Notes under the pieces: generated by a model
What the model was told of the DNA's origin: nothing
The model's input: only the letters and a program-made list of their open reading frames with translations
The model's database searches: none
Position numbers and translations under genes: made by a program
Shown: one piece after another, positions 34,055 through 46,017 of the stretch
Numbering within the stretch: the first letter of the stretch is position 1
Layout of the letters: the number at the start of each line of letters is the position of its first letter
Source: Paralvinella palmiformis
Taxonomy: Eukaryota > Annelida > Polychaeta > Terebellida > Alvinellidae
Direction of reading: 5' to 3'
DNA: 64,000 nucleotides
NCBI GenBank assembly: GCA_025642065.1
Contig: JAODUP010000107.1
Coordinates: 534,501 to 598,500 of the forward strand

Positions 34055-34297
34055 TGTGTGTGTTTATGCATGTATTTATTTGTTTGGGGATGATTGATGT
34101 ATGTTTACGTTTGTGAATGTTTACGTTTATGGATGTTTACGTTTATGGAAGTTTTACGTTTGTGGATGTTTATGTTTATGGAGATGTTTACATTTACGAA
34201 TGCTTAGATTCATGTATGTGTAGATTTATTCATGTATAGATTTAAGGAGATTTAGGTTTTTATAGATGTTTATGACCCGATGTTATGAGCCAAATGT

Positions 34298-34352
<55 letters not shown>
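33999..34352. repeat. (TA)n/(TG)n, degenerate gatgtttacgtttatg repeat, (CA)n
   Basis: TA then TG at 33999-34064. A drifting 15-18-base repeat (gatgtttacgtttatg) at 34090-34280. A CA tract at 34298-34352. Confidence 0.85.
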
Positions 34353-34355
<3 letters not shown>

Positions 34356-34973
34356 TACACACCAACGAGATGGCATCAGGAAGTAAAGAAAGACAAAACA
34401 AACAAACAAAGTTGTGTTTTTGTTTATTATTTTTTTCTAATCATTTTAGGTTTTCTTCTTCGAGTACACCCTACCGCGCACTCCCATAAACAAATAAACA
34501 AACAAACAAAGAAACACACAATCGCGTCGAACAAAAGGCCACAATTTATTTTCCGATTACACCAAAGACGTCTATTAGTGATCATTTTTAAAACAAAGCA
34601 AAATAAACTAACTACAAAAAGCCTACAGTGACGTGTCCATTTATAATCGTTGACCTGAATAAAACTAGACCGAACACGACCGCCGATTTGATGGCAAACA
34701 AGGCCCAACTTCCGGTCGTGGAAAAAATGATCGCAGACTACGAAATCGGGTTTATAAACATGGTGAATTATTGTTGTGTCGATGGTTAAATAAGCCATGG
34801 GAGTAAAAGTAATACAAAAGGAATATCTTTTCATCGGTAAGTATAAGGAACACATTTAAAATAACTGTTTTTTTTTTGGCGGGAAATTAAGCTAACTATT
34901 ATTATATTTAGCCTATTCGACAACTCCCCTTCTGTCTCTGGCGTTTGATCTCAACTAAACTAGATCTACAGAC
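34353..34973. other. gene-free stretch
   Basis: A-rich. No gene recognised. Confidence 0.4.
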
Positions 34974-35203
34974 TTACATAAAACGACATTTACATATTTC
35001 ATGGCATATAATAGGGCAGGAATAATACAGACTGTCTGCACACACAAAATTATAATACACACATTAAACTAAATGCCCGTATTCGTAGGTTCAAAACTCG
35101 AAGCGCAGCCGTTTCAACGTTGCTTTTTGCCACTACCGGAAGTCAGCGTTGTATGGTCATGGTGGCCCATTCAAACATCACTGACTTTCAGGTCAATGGT
35201 GAC
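34974..35203. mobile_element. second copy of the 13447 MITE, right half lost
   Basis: Matches 13447 onwards (cataaaacgacatttacata, tttcatggcatataatag, gtattcgtaggttcaaaact, gtttcaacgttgcttttt, accggaagtc, tcaggtcaatggtg). At about 35203 it passes into a 43-bp minisatellite instead of the right inverted repeat. Confidence 0.8.
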
Positions 35204-35643
35204 AACTATCACACGCCGGGTCTTGTCATCATCTGTGGGGAGCGTTAACTATCACACGCCGGGTCCTGCCGTCATCTATGGGGAGCGTTAAATATCACAC
35301 GCCGGGTCTGATCGTCATCTGTGGGGAGAGTTAACTATCACACGCCGAGTCTTGTCGTCATCTGTGGGGAGCGTTAACTATCACACGCCGAGTCTTGTCG
35401 TCATATGTGGGGAGCGTTAACTACCACACACCGGGTCTTGTCGTCATCTGTGGGGAGCATTAACTATCACACACCGAGTCTTGTCGTCATCTGTGGGGAG
35501 CGTTAACTATCACACGCCGAGTCTTGTCGTCATCTGTGGGGAGCGTTAACTATCACACACCGAGTCTTGTCGTCATCTGTGGGGAGCGTTAACTATCACA
35601 CGCCGAGTCTTGTCGTCATCTGTGGGGAGCGTTAACTATCACA
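35204..35643. repeat. 43-bp minisatellite, about 10 units
   Basis: The unit starts aactatcacacgccgagtct, continues tgtcgtcatctgtggggagc and ends gtt. Units differ by a few substitutions. The array begins exactly within the interrupted MITE copy. Confidence 0.95.
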
Positions 35644-36734
35644 GTTTCGTGGTTTAAGAGTTTCGCGGGCACGGAATTGGATCAAGGAAGGAAATCGCTT
35701 AAAGTACCTCGGATCTTCACCTCGTGAACTCGCTGTCTGGTCTATTTCGTCCAATCCGTCGTTTGCATTTCGGGGCGGATCGGCCCCGAGATGGCGAACA
35801 TACGGAGGAGGCAGATAACCCTTATTGCTTATATCACGGCCGTAGAAAGTGTGAAAAAGCAAACGGGCGTTGAATAAAATACGAGAGGTAAATAAATACA
35901 GAAATCGAGTAGACGCCGTGAGACATCTTCTTTATCACTCTGGTGTCATGATGTACGCGTCGCGTCGCGTTACTAAGCAACGTACTAATCTTTTTAAATA
36001 GACACACGGTCGGAGAGATATATACATCTATGTACATCGATTGGAAGTGGTTTGAGAGACAAATTGTGTCATCTTCGGTTTGTTTGGACGCTGAAATATA
36101 GATAATGTCAGTTTTGATGATGTCAGGATGATGTAGAAAACGTATATGTTGGTCAACGTATGTCAATGGTCGGTGGTAATGGGGAAGGGGTGGAACAGAT
36201 CCTGGGTGAATGAGAAGTTGGATAAATTAAAGGGATCAACAAGATAAATAATCCTGAAGATGAGCTGGATGATATTTCTGTTGAGTCATTGCTGATCCGT
36301 ACTTTAGTGTGTATTGTATATGTCATTATTCTCTGGCCCGGACAACGTAGTACAGCCAATGAAAATCCTCATCCACAGGTTGTTTTGAGTGTGTGTGTGG
36401 TGGTGTGTGATGGTGTGTGTGTGTGTGTGTGTGTGTGTGATGTGTGTGTATGCTGTGTGTGTGATGTGTGTGTATGCTGTGTGTAGATTAGCTAGGCTTC
36501 AGCAAATGCAGGTATATAAATGTAAAAATTAACCACCACCCCACATACACACACGAATAACATTTCGAAATAAATGTATGACATATGATAACAGGTAAGA
36601 GCTAGGATCTCTTTTCGTAGAATACATTCCTTTTTAGACCAACTATAATACGCCATAATACAGTGACGTCATACTGTCATCACGATCCACAATGTCCGAT
36701 TGTTTGATATATCAACATATTCCATGAGAGACAC
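35644..36734. other. gene-free stretch
   Basis: TG tracts at 36408-36485. No gene recognised. Confidence 0.45.
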
Positions 36735-37050
36735 AGTAAAAGTTCGCTTTATCGAGAGGGATCCCTTAAATCAGCGTTTTCTCTGGTCACGTGATGCTCG
36801 AACTAGTCAGTAAAAGGCGCATTTTTGCAGAATCCTTAACATCTGAAATAATTTCACGATAATTGTCTAAATATGGATCCCATCAAACTGATCTAAATGT
36901 ATATCTTAACATTTCTCGCGTTGTTTCATAATATTTATTTTGGACGATTTCGTGGAAGAGACTAAACGGCGGATCGCCATTTTCAGAGTTCACGATGGCC
37001 AAATAAGGCGCCGCTGTATAACGGGTCGGCGTATAACGAGGAACACTGTA
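36735..37050. mobile_element. possible pogo/Tigger-like MITE
   Basis: The right tip, read inward, is TACAGTGTTCCTCGTTATAC. A related left tip CACAGTAAAAGTTCGCTTTA is at 36736. A further tip-like TACAGTGATCCCTCGGCGGT begins at 37101. CAGT tips followed by CCTCG-like sequence are typical of pogo/Tigger elements. Inverted-repeat match is imperfect. Confidence 0.35.
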
Positions 37051-37291
37051 TTCGGTTTCGGCGGCTATACATCGATCAACAAGTGATACGTCACGGTATT
37101 ACAGTGATCCCTCGGCGGTATTCCAATCTATGATCCAATGAAACACTGGGACGGTAACCAAACAATCCGACCAACGAACTAAAACGTCTTGCGCCCAACA
37201 TCCATTACGACAATCCAACATCTCCAAGTTCAGACGAGTACAATTAGGTCACCGCTCGAGATGACCAGAAGATAAACAAACCAGAACGAAG
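37051..37291 (-). other. 3' region of the alpha-arrestin gene
   Basis: Likely 3' UTR. The nearest AATAAA on the minus strand is at about 36939-36934, inside the possible MITE. Confidence 0.35.
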
Positions 37292-37547
37292 CTACATCTT
37301 GCGGACGATCGGACGTTTACAAGGTTTTCTGGCGACGGGACTTTCCGATTCTTTCTTGGCGGCGGCCTTGACCTTAAGTTTCGGCGATGCAGACGTGCCT
37401 TCGACCCTTCGTAAAGGTTTCGTGCCGATCGTGATCTCGACGGGTACTTCCAAGTCCTTGCCTGGACCGCCGGCTACAGCCACTAACTGGAACAGGATCC
37501 GGAAAGTATTAGTGAGAGTACACACGCGCGCACATACACATATACGA

Positions 37548-37578
<31 letters not shown>

Positions 37579-39096
37579 TAAGTGGGTCACTTTCTCTAAG
37601 ATTATCCTCATTATTTATTTAGTAATCTATAACTATATTCTCAGGACAACCGCGCTGTTCTAAGAACTTTTCCTTTCTGGCTAAGTACTGAACCCTGTGC
37701 CACTCTTTGGGGAATTTATCCAATCCTACACACGCCAAGGGCTCCACCCATCATCGGGATATGTCCAGTCCATCAGTAAATCTTATGCTTGATGTGGAAT
37801 AGCTGTTTATTGCTGTATTGTCGTCAGGTAGCGCCACTAGTCTTGACAACAAACATTCATTATGTCCGTCACAGCGAGATAGGTGGCGTTTCGAGGTAAA
37901 TACTATAATTATATGTCACCTGACACAATTAGTTCGCTTCCCTCAGATGTCACAGGAAGACTAAAATATGAATCTTTATTCAGTTCACACTTTTCACAAA
38001 TTTCTTTGTAATTATTGACAGCAGCCTAGGCATACAATTGTTATTATTATTATTGGCATCTTAGCATATCAGCGACATTAATATTTACAATTGTTTCTTT
38101 CATTCCCACTTTCTCTTTGATACTGAAATTGAATTAAATCGAGAACGAGGCTCTGACAGCCTTGAATGCACGATGTAGATACGCGATTGGTCGCTTATCA
38201 CAGCTTTCTATCTTCAGGTGTTTGAAGTACGAAATGACAGTTTGTATATTTCGTACTCATTCTATACACGGGTGCGGGGAGGGGGGTGTTAATTCCGCTC
38301 TGGTTGGAGTACTGTGGTTTCACATCTGACCACGATTAGAATTGAATCGTAATAGATGTACCTGTGTTTCGAGATGTTTCTTTAATTAGTCGTCGTCTCA
38401 CTGGTTCATGTCCCAGGTGTGACTGTCACTCACTCACTCACTCACTCACTCACTCACTCACTCACTCACTCACTCACTCACTCAACTCACCCATCCACCA
38501 ACCCACAAACCCATCCAGCCTACCCACTCGCTCACTCACTAACCCCCTCGCTCGCTCGCTCACGGACTCACTGACTCATTCACTTCACTCGAAGACCGTT
38601 CGACGAGCACGACAGAGTGGCATACATAGCTCACCGTTAGTAAATACTTGAGATCGATATTCTTACAGCCGGCACCAAGGTGTGAGGGAACCAGAGGCGG
38701 GATGTTCTGGATCTCGCCGACGCTCTCCATTTCCTCGCCGGGATCCACGTCGCCCTGGGTTATGCCCTTTAGGAGAATCATCTGCTTCCGACACTGACCT
38801 TCGGCCCGGAATATGGCTTGCTGAAGCGAGATCGGCGAGACGGGGAGTTCGAATTAGAGAGTCAACGTCTCGGTTACAATAAGAACGTTGCGGTGTTCGA
38901 TTTAACCGATGTGACTTACTTGGGATAGGACCACTCGGACGTTGACCTTTTTCTTGCTGTTATTTTCTATCTTGGCTGTAAATGGGATATTCTGGGCGGC
39001 GACGAAACCTCGTCTCTCAACGTAAAGTTGTCCAATAATTGGTCCACTCTTACAACAGATGCCGACCATACTCTGATTAGATGACTCCACACTTTC

Positions 39097-39152
<56 letters not shown>

Positions 39153-39181
39153 AAAAAAAGACAAAAAAGAGAATACATATA

Positions 39182-39264
<83 letters not shown>

Positions 39265-41285
39265 ATGGATAGATAGATAGATAGATAGATAGATACACAC
39301 AAACGCGTGTGTACACACATATACTCGCAAGAACACACGCTTACAAAGAAGATGCCACCATAATAGACAAATATAAATTAATCAAAACAAATAATAATCC
39401 CCCCCCCCTTACCTTTGCCTCGGGATCAACATTTAAATCAAGTGTACCAAGAACCGTAAAGGTTTTCGTGTGCTCGATGTTTCCTTTCCAAGGTCGTTCT
39501 ATCTGTATTTTGGTCCAGTATTGCACCCTACCATACTGACCCTCGAATGTACCAGGGATGTAAGCCGGTAGATGAACACTGAACGGCCAGTTCTGTCGAC
39601 CCTTTAATGTCTCAGCTGAAAGTAGGAATCAGCTACTTTAAGTCAACGCCGACCTTAATTTATAAATATTGTAGAGGAGGTCCTCGGTGTACGAACGAGA
39701 TCCGTCTCGACGGGTGTTTGTAAGTCGAATATGTATGCAATTCGAATCACACACTCTAAATATACGAACCGTCGGCCCTTGACCCTTAAATCATTGTACA
39801 ATAAGTACCTGGATCACTCACCCATGTTAACGCATTGTTATATTTGTTATATATTCAAGAAAAATCACATAGTGGGGGGGGGGTAAAAATACGCAAATAA
39901 CACAAAATACAAGTAATCCTACAAGGCGGGTAATCCAAGATGGCCTATGGCGGGAACTGAGAGTGTCTGCCATCTTGTCTAAGCGGCGCTTGATGACGTA
40001 TTTTTCCTCGTACGATACGCCACAATCTAGTTCCCTAGTCCGTAACGGGTGCCTCCGCGGTCTAGCCGTAGCGTGTTGGACCACGGCTCACTACCACCCG
40101 TGTTCGAATCCCGGCGTGGACATATCTGAAGGTTGTTTCATCGTTCACTTCGCTTCATTACCTTTGGAGGTCGCTCGGCCCATTTAGCCTACCGTATGCA
40201 CAAAAGTGGCCGTAAAACATCAATCATCATCCTCATCTCTAGTCCGTAACTACGAACCGTAACCCGAGGACTTCCCGTAATTGGATTACAGACAGCGTTT
40301 ATGAGTAATCCAACATCGTCGGTCAAATGTCGGACTCGTTGATATGACGAAATCATAAACAGTAACGTAATGTTTTAAAGAAGATATTATATAGAACCTT
40401 TTATGGCAGAAAAACAGACCGCGAGAATGTTGGAAACAGCTGACTCCCGAAGTTTGACTTATTATGGAGTAATCTACAATATAGAACATTCCAACACTCT
40501 AACACTCTACCTGTTAAGTCACTGGAACACGGCAATCAACAACATAGAACACTCTAACACTCCAACACTGCTAACGGGCGCCTCCGTGGTCTAGCGGTAG
40601 CGTCTTGGACCACAGATCACTACCACCCGTGTTCGAATCCCGGCTTGGGCATATCTGAAGGCTGTTTCATGTTTGACTTCGCTTCAGTAGCTTTGGAGGT
40701 CGCTCGGCCCATTTAGCCTACCATGTGCACAAAAGTGGCCATCAAACACCAATCATCATCATCTAACATTGCTAACACTGCTAACACTCTAACACTCTAA
40801 CACTGCTAAACCACTGAAAGACGCTACTCTCCAATACTTGGTGGTCAGATGACCAAGAGTCCTCTGTAATGGACAAAGATTTGACTTCGAATTTCCAAGT
40901 CACCGTCCTAAGTACGAATGACACATCCCATACTTTACCAAAGGTACCCCCACAATCTCCAAGCGAGTCACTACTATACGTGTAGCACGCCATTGCTCGT
41001 GTAGACGTACGTCAGGCTTAAGTGTTGCTGATCTTTTACACTGGACGGTGTTTATTGCTGTCAGTGTATCACTGTCACGAGCTTCATACAAGATCAATAA
41101 TTTGTCAGTGAAGATCCCTTTGACACGTGACGTTCCTCCATGGTCTAGACGGTAGGGGGTCGGCCACAGACATCTACTACAAATTCCGGCCTAGCTATAG
41201 CTGAAGGGTGTTTCATCTGGAAACGTTATGATACCTTACCTCCGGTATGAGCCGTGCTACACAACCTTGATATTTCACTTTACTG

Positions 41286-41364
<79 letters not shown>

Positions 41365-43547
41365 GATAAGATGTTCTTTTATAAGTGACAGCATGGGGAA
41401 ATACATTCCACAAACACAGCCACGAGTCTGATTCGAACCCAGAACCTGGAGTTTTGCAGTGCATTGCTCTAAGTACTGCACCATCGGATCGCTCGAATCG
41501 TGAAGTATAATTCGGATTTGCTTGCGTTTGACTGACCTGATGAATGTTCCCGATAGAACGTTCTGGATATAATAATCCAGAAAACGTCCATCATCGTCAT
41601 CGTTATCGTGAGGCTTCATTTCATCAGGATATACGTCCCACGATCCCGATCTCCAGTAGCCAAGCGTCCCGCAATCAGAGGTAAATCCAGGTAAAGGAAT
41701 ATGATGATGATGATGATTGGTGTTTTACGGCCACCTTTGTGCACAAGGTAGGCTAAATGGGCCGAGTGACCATCAACGGTAATGAAGCGAAGTCAAAGAT
41801 GAAACACCCTTCAGATATGCCCACGCCGAGATTCGAATTCAGGTGGTAGTGATCTGTGGTCTAAAGCGCTACTAACTAAACCACGGAGGCTCCCAGATAA
41901 AGGAATAAAAGAGCATATTCAGTAAGTTATTCCACCACATCAGCGTGCGGAAGATAAGTTTATGTCGCATGGTGATGACACATGAAAGGTTTTTGGTGAC
42001 TTTATAAACATCGTGTCTCCATCAGGCTTAAAACAAAGATGAAAACGTGAAAAGTTCCTGCTTCATAGCCTCTTTTATCCGTATGGAAAGCTAAGTAGGC
42101 CAGGCGACATATCCAAGTTATAAGGCGAAGCGAAAGATGAAAGACCCTTCAACACATACCAAGGGTGGATTTGAGCCTAGGTGCTAGAGATCGTTGATTA
42201 ACAATGCTACATATACATAATGTGACTGACAGTGACATCTGGCGATCAAATACTAATAACTGACATTTAGTTAACGTGGTTAATACTTGAAAGAATGGGT
42301 AGTCGAATCTGATTGGTGCCTGTGTTTGTGGGAGGTTTATCTGAGGAGCCGCCATTAGGCCGTATCTGGGAGGTATGACTGGCCCTCGGGGCTAAAGTAA
42401 TCACTCGCTCACTCACTCACTTACTCACTCACTTCAATCACTCACTCATTCATCCACTCACTCACTCACTCAACTAAATCAATCAATCAATCAATCAAAC
42501 AATCACCTACTCCGTCAAACACCACCCACGGGGGGAGTTCTCACTTTTACTACTAACTTGATGTTTCCAATTAAGAGTAAATCTTTCAGACAGAGATCCA
42601 GATGACTTTAATAAATTATCAATCATATCTCATTCTTTATTGTCGGATTTTTATCTTTCATATAGTGCAGTGATTAGAGTACGACGCTGCAAATCTACAC
42701 GTTGTTGTTTCGAATCTGGCTCCTGCCCGTGTCTGTGGGAGAGTTGTTCTGTCGGCCACAACTCTGTATTCAGCGTCGAGGCAAAAACAAGTGAACTAAG
42801 CTGTATCCAGAAGAATATTTAATCAGGATTTGATCACAAAAATATCTACGCAGCCGCAGAACCCAGAATCATCAGTGGTTCTGTTAAGAAATAGGGGGGG
42901 GGGAGGTCCAACAACAAATACAGGGGTCAGATATTGGTTGACCTCGATGACCTCCAAATGGCAGACAAAGCGGCGTCTCGGGTGTTTATACGGATTTGTC
43001 ATTGTCATTGGAAACGAAACTAGCCGGGTCTTTACTTGAAAGTAGGTCAGTCAAATGATTCGGGTCACGGCTTCTAATAAAACTACTGGTCATAATAATA
43101 ACATGTCGTTTATAGAACACGTTTAAACATGTTTCCTGCTATTACATTTCAAGGGTTTTATAAAGAAGATAACATCATCACACAATCTATGTTTGTATGT
43201 TTTGTGTGTTTATGTCATGTCGTCTTTTTCACACACACCCCCCCCCCCCTGCCCCGACACCCTAATGCTTGAATACTCTTTGATTGTTGAGATGTACTCT
43301 GCAAAATAAGCCATTAGAGTGCTATCGTAATCTAGATCAATCATTCCGGACTTACTTCTTGATATCAGGATCAGCGTCTCGTCCAGGTAGACGTCGACGT
43401 TTTTATGTGACGTTTTACTTGACGTGCCCTTTGTGTACGACTTGTTCTCGTCCCAGCCCACTCTGGCTATCCCGTACAAGACGAGTCGGACACCTGTCAT
43501 ACGGGAAATAGATGAATAGAGGAAGAATAGAATAAATTTTTAACATC

Positions 43548-43604
<57 letters not shown>

Positions 43605-43760
43605 ATCCCACCAAACATTGAGCGATAATTAATAATTACCTTTCACCTTGAATTCGCTGCTCAGATCAAGCGTCACTGTTCCTGTTACGTTCTCTCCCGC
43701 TCGGTAGGTGGCGCTAGGATCCTTAAAGATAACATCCAATCGGCGTATTTCCCTAGCCAT
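37292..43760 (-). CDS. alpha-arrestin (arrestin domain-containing protein), six exons
   Basis: Exons on the minus strand: 43760-43640, 43493-43356, 39615-39413, 39084-38920, 38820-38635, 37486-37292. All junctions have GT donors and AG acceptors, and phases join to give 335 residues. The exon 4 acceptor is least certain because a TA tract lies upstream. Residues 1-154 form the arrestin N domain: MAREIRRLDVIF, NVTGTVTLDL, VKGVRLVLYGIARVGW, PFSVHLP, GTFEGQYGRVQYWTKI, RPWKGN. Residues 155-290 form the C domain: CCKSGPI, LYVERRGFVAAQNIPF, AKIENNS, QAIFRAEG, IPPLVP, LKYLLT, PVEITIGTKPL. Family members are adaptors that link membrane cargo to ubiquitin ligases and endosomal sorting. The tail (about 45 residues) is Lys/Arg-rich with no PPxY, which vertebrate ARRDC1-4 and TXNIP use to bind Nedd4-type ligases. 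The stretch between LILISR and PFSVHLP is short, so a small exon in the 3.7-kb intron 2 may be missed. Introns carry many SINEs and microsatellites. Confidence 0.92.
38429..38585. repeat. (CACT)n tail in arrestin intron 5
   Basis: CACT array (38429-38483) and degenerate CACT/CGCT units, preceded by ggttcatgtcccaggtgtga. This looks like the 3' end of a plus-strand SINE-B. Confidence 0.8.
39100..39300. repeat. (TA)n, (GA)n, (GATA)n cluster in arrestin intron 3
   Basis: TA tracts at 39101-39149 and 39183-39230, GA at 39231-39262, GATA at 39265-39293. The first lies directly at the exon 4 acceptor. Confidence 0.95.
39677..40270. mobile_element. pogo/Tigger-like MITE, carrying a SINE
   Basis: The left tip gtcctcggtgtacgaacgag and the inverted right tip gtcctcgggttacggttcgt pair. 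Internal gtttgtaagtcgaa and caagatggcc ... gccatcttg blocks are typical of such elements. Split by the SINE-A at 40047. Confidence 0.5.
40047..40238 (+). mobile_element. SINE-A copy with clear 12-bp target duplication
   Basis: A full copy, head type 1, flanked by identical ctagtccgtaac at 40035-40046 and 40239-40250. This shows insertion by target-primed reverse transcription and defines the element as about 192 bp. Confidence 0.95.
40486..40812. repeat. degenerate (CTAACACT)n array, split by a SINE
   Basis: aacactctaacactc-type units occur before (40486-40572) and after (40764-40812) the SINE-A at 40576. Confidence 0.8.
40576..40763 (+). mobile_element. SINE-A copy, head type 1, well preserved
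   Basis: The head gcgcctccgtggtctagcgg and gttcgaatcccggcttgggc has the best tRNA-like boxes in the window. It lacks normal acceptor pairing and is joined to the SINE body. Confidence 0.93.
41130..41255 (+). mobile_element. SINE-A copy, degenerate
   Basis: cctccatggtctagacggta, tgaagggtgtttcatctgg and taccttacctccgg remain. Confidence 0.65.
41289..41362. repeat. (TA)n microsatellite
   Basis: Pure TA tract in arrestin intron 2. Confidence 0.97.
41370..41500 (-). mobile_element. tRNA-like SINE head (SINE-B-like)
   Basis: The minus strand reads gagcgatccgatggtgcagt, then the box B-like gggttcgaatcagactcg, then ggctgtgtttgtggaatgta, the SINE-B body start. Confidence 0.6.
41701..41893 (-). mobile_element. 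SINE-A copy, head type 1
   Basis: Full copy with the (ATC)n tail at low coordinates. Confidence 0.9.
42075..42212 (-). mobile_element. SINE-A copy, head type 2, degenerate
   Basis: ggctcaaatccaccc, gaagggtctttcatctttcg and gccttataacttggat remain. Confidence 0.65.
42290..42505 (+). mobile_element. SINE-B copy with CACT tail
   Basis: gtgcctgtgtttgtgggagg, gccgccattaggccgtatct, ctcggggctaaagtaatcac, then CACT and AATC repeats. The best view of the SINE-B 3' half. Confidence 0.75.
42655..42800 (+). mobile_element. SINE-B head copy
   Basis: atagtgcagtgattagagta, gtttcgaatctggctcctgc, cgtgtctgtgggagagttg. Confidence 0.65.
43550..43603. repeat. (TA)n microsatellite in arrestin intron 1
   Basis: Pure TA tract between exons 1 and 2. 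Confidence 0.97.
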
Positions 43761-43991
43761 GGCAGCAACCACGTGATCTGTTGAACGGATTTGTTTTCAT
43801 TCCTTCCTGTGGGTAATAGAAATTAGAGAAATTGTTGAATAGAAATTGGGTAATTTTTCGTTTAGATATATTACAAATGGGGGGGGGGGGGGAAAGACAC
43901 AACAATCCTTTTTAGATAAGCGGAAAAATATAAAAATCAACAACACACGCCCACGCAACACAACATCCACAAGCGCATGCGGGCGCGCGCG

Positions 43992-44057
<66 letters not shown>

Positions 44058-44230
44058 CCGGCCACGTCAGAGATAAACGTCATTGAGTCATCTCTAGAAT
44101 CACTGTATCACTGTCATATTTGTTTATCATTATCATTATAGCTATTATCATCCTTCTTCATCCTCCTGCTCCTCATCCTGCTCATCCTCATAATCCTCAA
44201 TATAATCATCATCGTCATCATCGTCATACA

Positions 44231-44280
<50 letters not shown>

Positions 44281-44400
44281 TAATCACCATCATCTTTTTC
44301 ATCAATCATCATCATTATCATCATCAAAGGTAATCATAATATACCTGACCAGGTCAAAAAGGTCACCGACACACAACTCATCAAATGTTCACTTTATTTG
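43761..44400 (-). promoter_or_regulatory. 5' flank of the alpha-arrestin gene, microsatellite-rich
   Basis: Upstream of the ATG on the minus strand. Contains a G run (43879-43892), CA then GA tracts (43991-44054), an ATC-rich stretch and (AAT)n at 44229-44276. The ATG context gctgccATGG is favourable. No TATA box recognised. Confidence 0.4.
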
Positions 44401-45107
44401 GATTTGAAGAATGCCTGAAAAATAATTTGTTCCCTATTATCATGCTTCTTTTGCAATAATAAACTACTAAGATAAATAAACGCGCGAAACGTCATTTTTG
44501 ACCTTGCTGAGCTTTATGACCTTGAAAATGACCTTAAAACCTAAAATTGACAATGACATCCACCTACATCTTTCTTGGACATCCGTATGAATGATTGATT
44601 CCACATGGATGTCTGCTATTAACCGGCCCTTAAAGCCTTTTCTACCGGTTTTTTGGGGGGGGGGGTCCACCATAATCCTCTTTGAAAAAGAATTACAAGA
44701 CGATTTTTGATGCTATTGGGACTGTCTGGCCGTAACTCTTTGTTGATGAGTTCTATTCTCGGCTCGATCGTTTAATGATAAGATTATCTCGTTCTGGAAA
44801 TTTGGAACGTGAACGAGACTTCTTTTCTTCAGAAACACAAAAATTGGCACCCTAATGAATCGGTCGGTAGTGTAATAGTAATAATAATCATGATGTATTA
44901 TCAGAAAATTAGGCATTTAATTAATTACACGTTATATTATTACATAAGAGACACCTTGTTTGCAATTACCAAAAACTCAGACCATCCAGTCAGATACAAT
45001 TGCGGCTCAAGTCATATGGTGATTGGGCCTTTAGTGCCTTTAGTGCCTTTAGTGCCTTTAGTGCCTTTAGCGTCTCTTGAAAATGTTCAATCCGTTTAAT
45101 GTTGATT
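44401..45107. other. gene-free stretch with a 9-bp repeat
   Basis: 45028-45070 repeats gcctttagt about five times. Otherwise unassigned. Confidence 0.5.
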
Positions 45108-45436
45108 TCACAGATAAATAGTAATTATCATTTAAATCTCTTGTAGGGTTTTTACAGACATATTAGTTAGGGTATTATTATAGTACATGATATTTGTCTA
45201 GCGCGTTTGAATGACTCCTGGATGCGTTTCCGTGGTTTAATTGGTAGCGCGTTTGACCACGGACCACTAACACCTGAGCTCGAATCTCGGCGTGGGCATA
45301 TCTTAGGGGCGTCTCATTTTTTAATTCGTTTCATTACCTTTGGAGGTCGCTCGGCCCATTTAGGCTATCACGTGAACAAAAGTGGCCATAAAACATCAGT
45401 CATTATCATTTTGAATGGCTTCTGCTAGTAAGGGCG

Positions 45437-45469
<33 letters not shown>

Positions 45470-45470
45470 A
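45108..45470 (+). mobile_element. LINE 3'-tail copy, split by a SINE
   Basis: Matches 21416-21598 (tttaaatctcttgtaggg, ttacagacatatta, gctagtaag, ATT tail). The SINE-A at 45221-45410 sits between tttgaatgactcctg and tttgaatggcttctg, an imperfect duplication of the target. Confidence 0.7.
45221..45410 (+). mobile_element. SINE-A copy, head type 1
   Basis: gtttccgtggtttaattggt, gctcgaatctcggcgtgggc and body. Inserted into the LINE tail copy. Confidence 0.88.
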
Positions 45471-45636
45471 TGTGACATATATGTCGGAAAAAACAATATC
45501 ATCTTGAGAGAATGCTTTGAAGTCGGTCATTTTATCCTTTGACCAGTCTATGTCTAGTTACGTTATTATTTTGTATTTGTTTCTTAACTAAATCATCAGA
45601 TTTGTGTGTACTTTACTCGCCCCGTTTAAAAGAACC

Positions 45637-45693
<57 letters not shown>

Positions 45694-46017
45694 TTGTCGT
45701 AGTGACAAATACATCCATACAAATAACACCTTGGTATATCTAAATAGACAGTTAACTAGATAAATATATCAATAGACACTAACTCCGTACATCATCAAAC
45801 AACTGAACTTTCTAAGACGAGTAATGACTTTCTCAACTGTCTAAAACGACGTTCTCACAAATCTGAGGATTTTTGTACGGAGAGGAAAATTTCAAATCCG
45901 GATTTATGGGGTCTGGATCACTCGGTTGGCGAAACGTGAAGTCGAACATCCGCATAGTGTAGGAGTCTGAAACGGGGCCACAGACGTACCTGTTCCGTAT
46001 TAAATAAAACGGGAGAG
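45471..46017. other. gene-free stretch with (TA)n
   Basis: TA tract at 45640-45690. Nothing else recognised. Confidence 0.5.

Noticed and set aside
38682..38882. Plus-strand frame over arrestin exon 5
   Set aside because: It is a shadow of the minus-strand exon, which has matching splice sites and family motifs.
40576..40650. tRNA gene
   Set aside because: Box A and B are good, but acceptor-stem pairing is lacking and the sequence continues into the SINE-A body. The same holds for all tRNA-like heads in the window.
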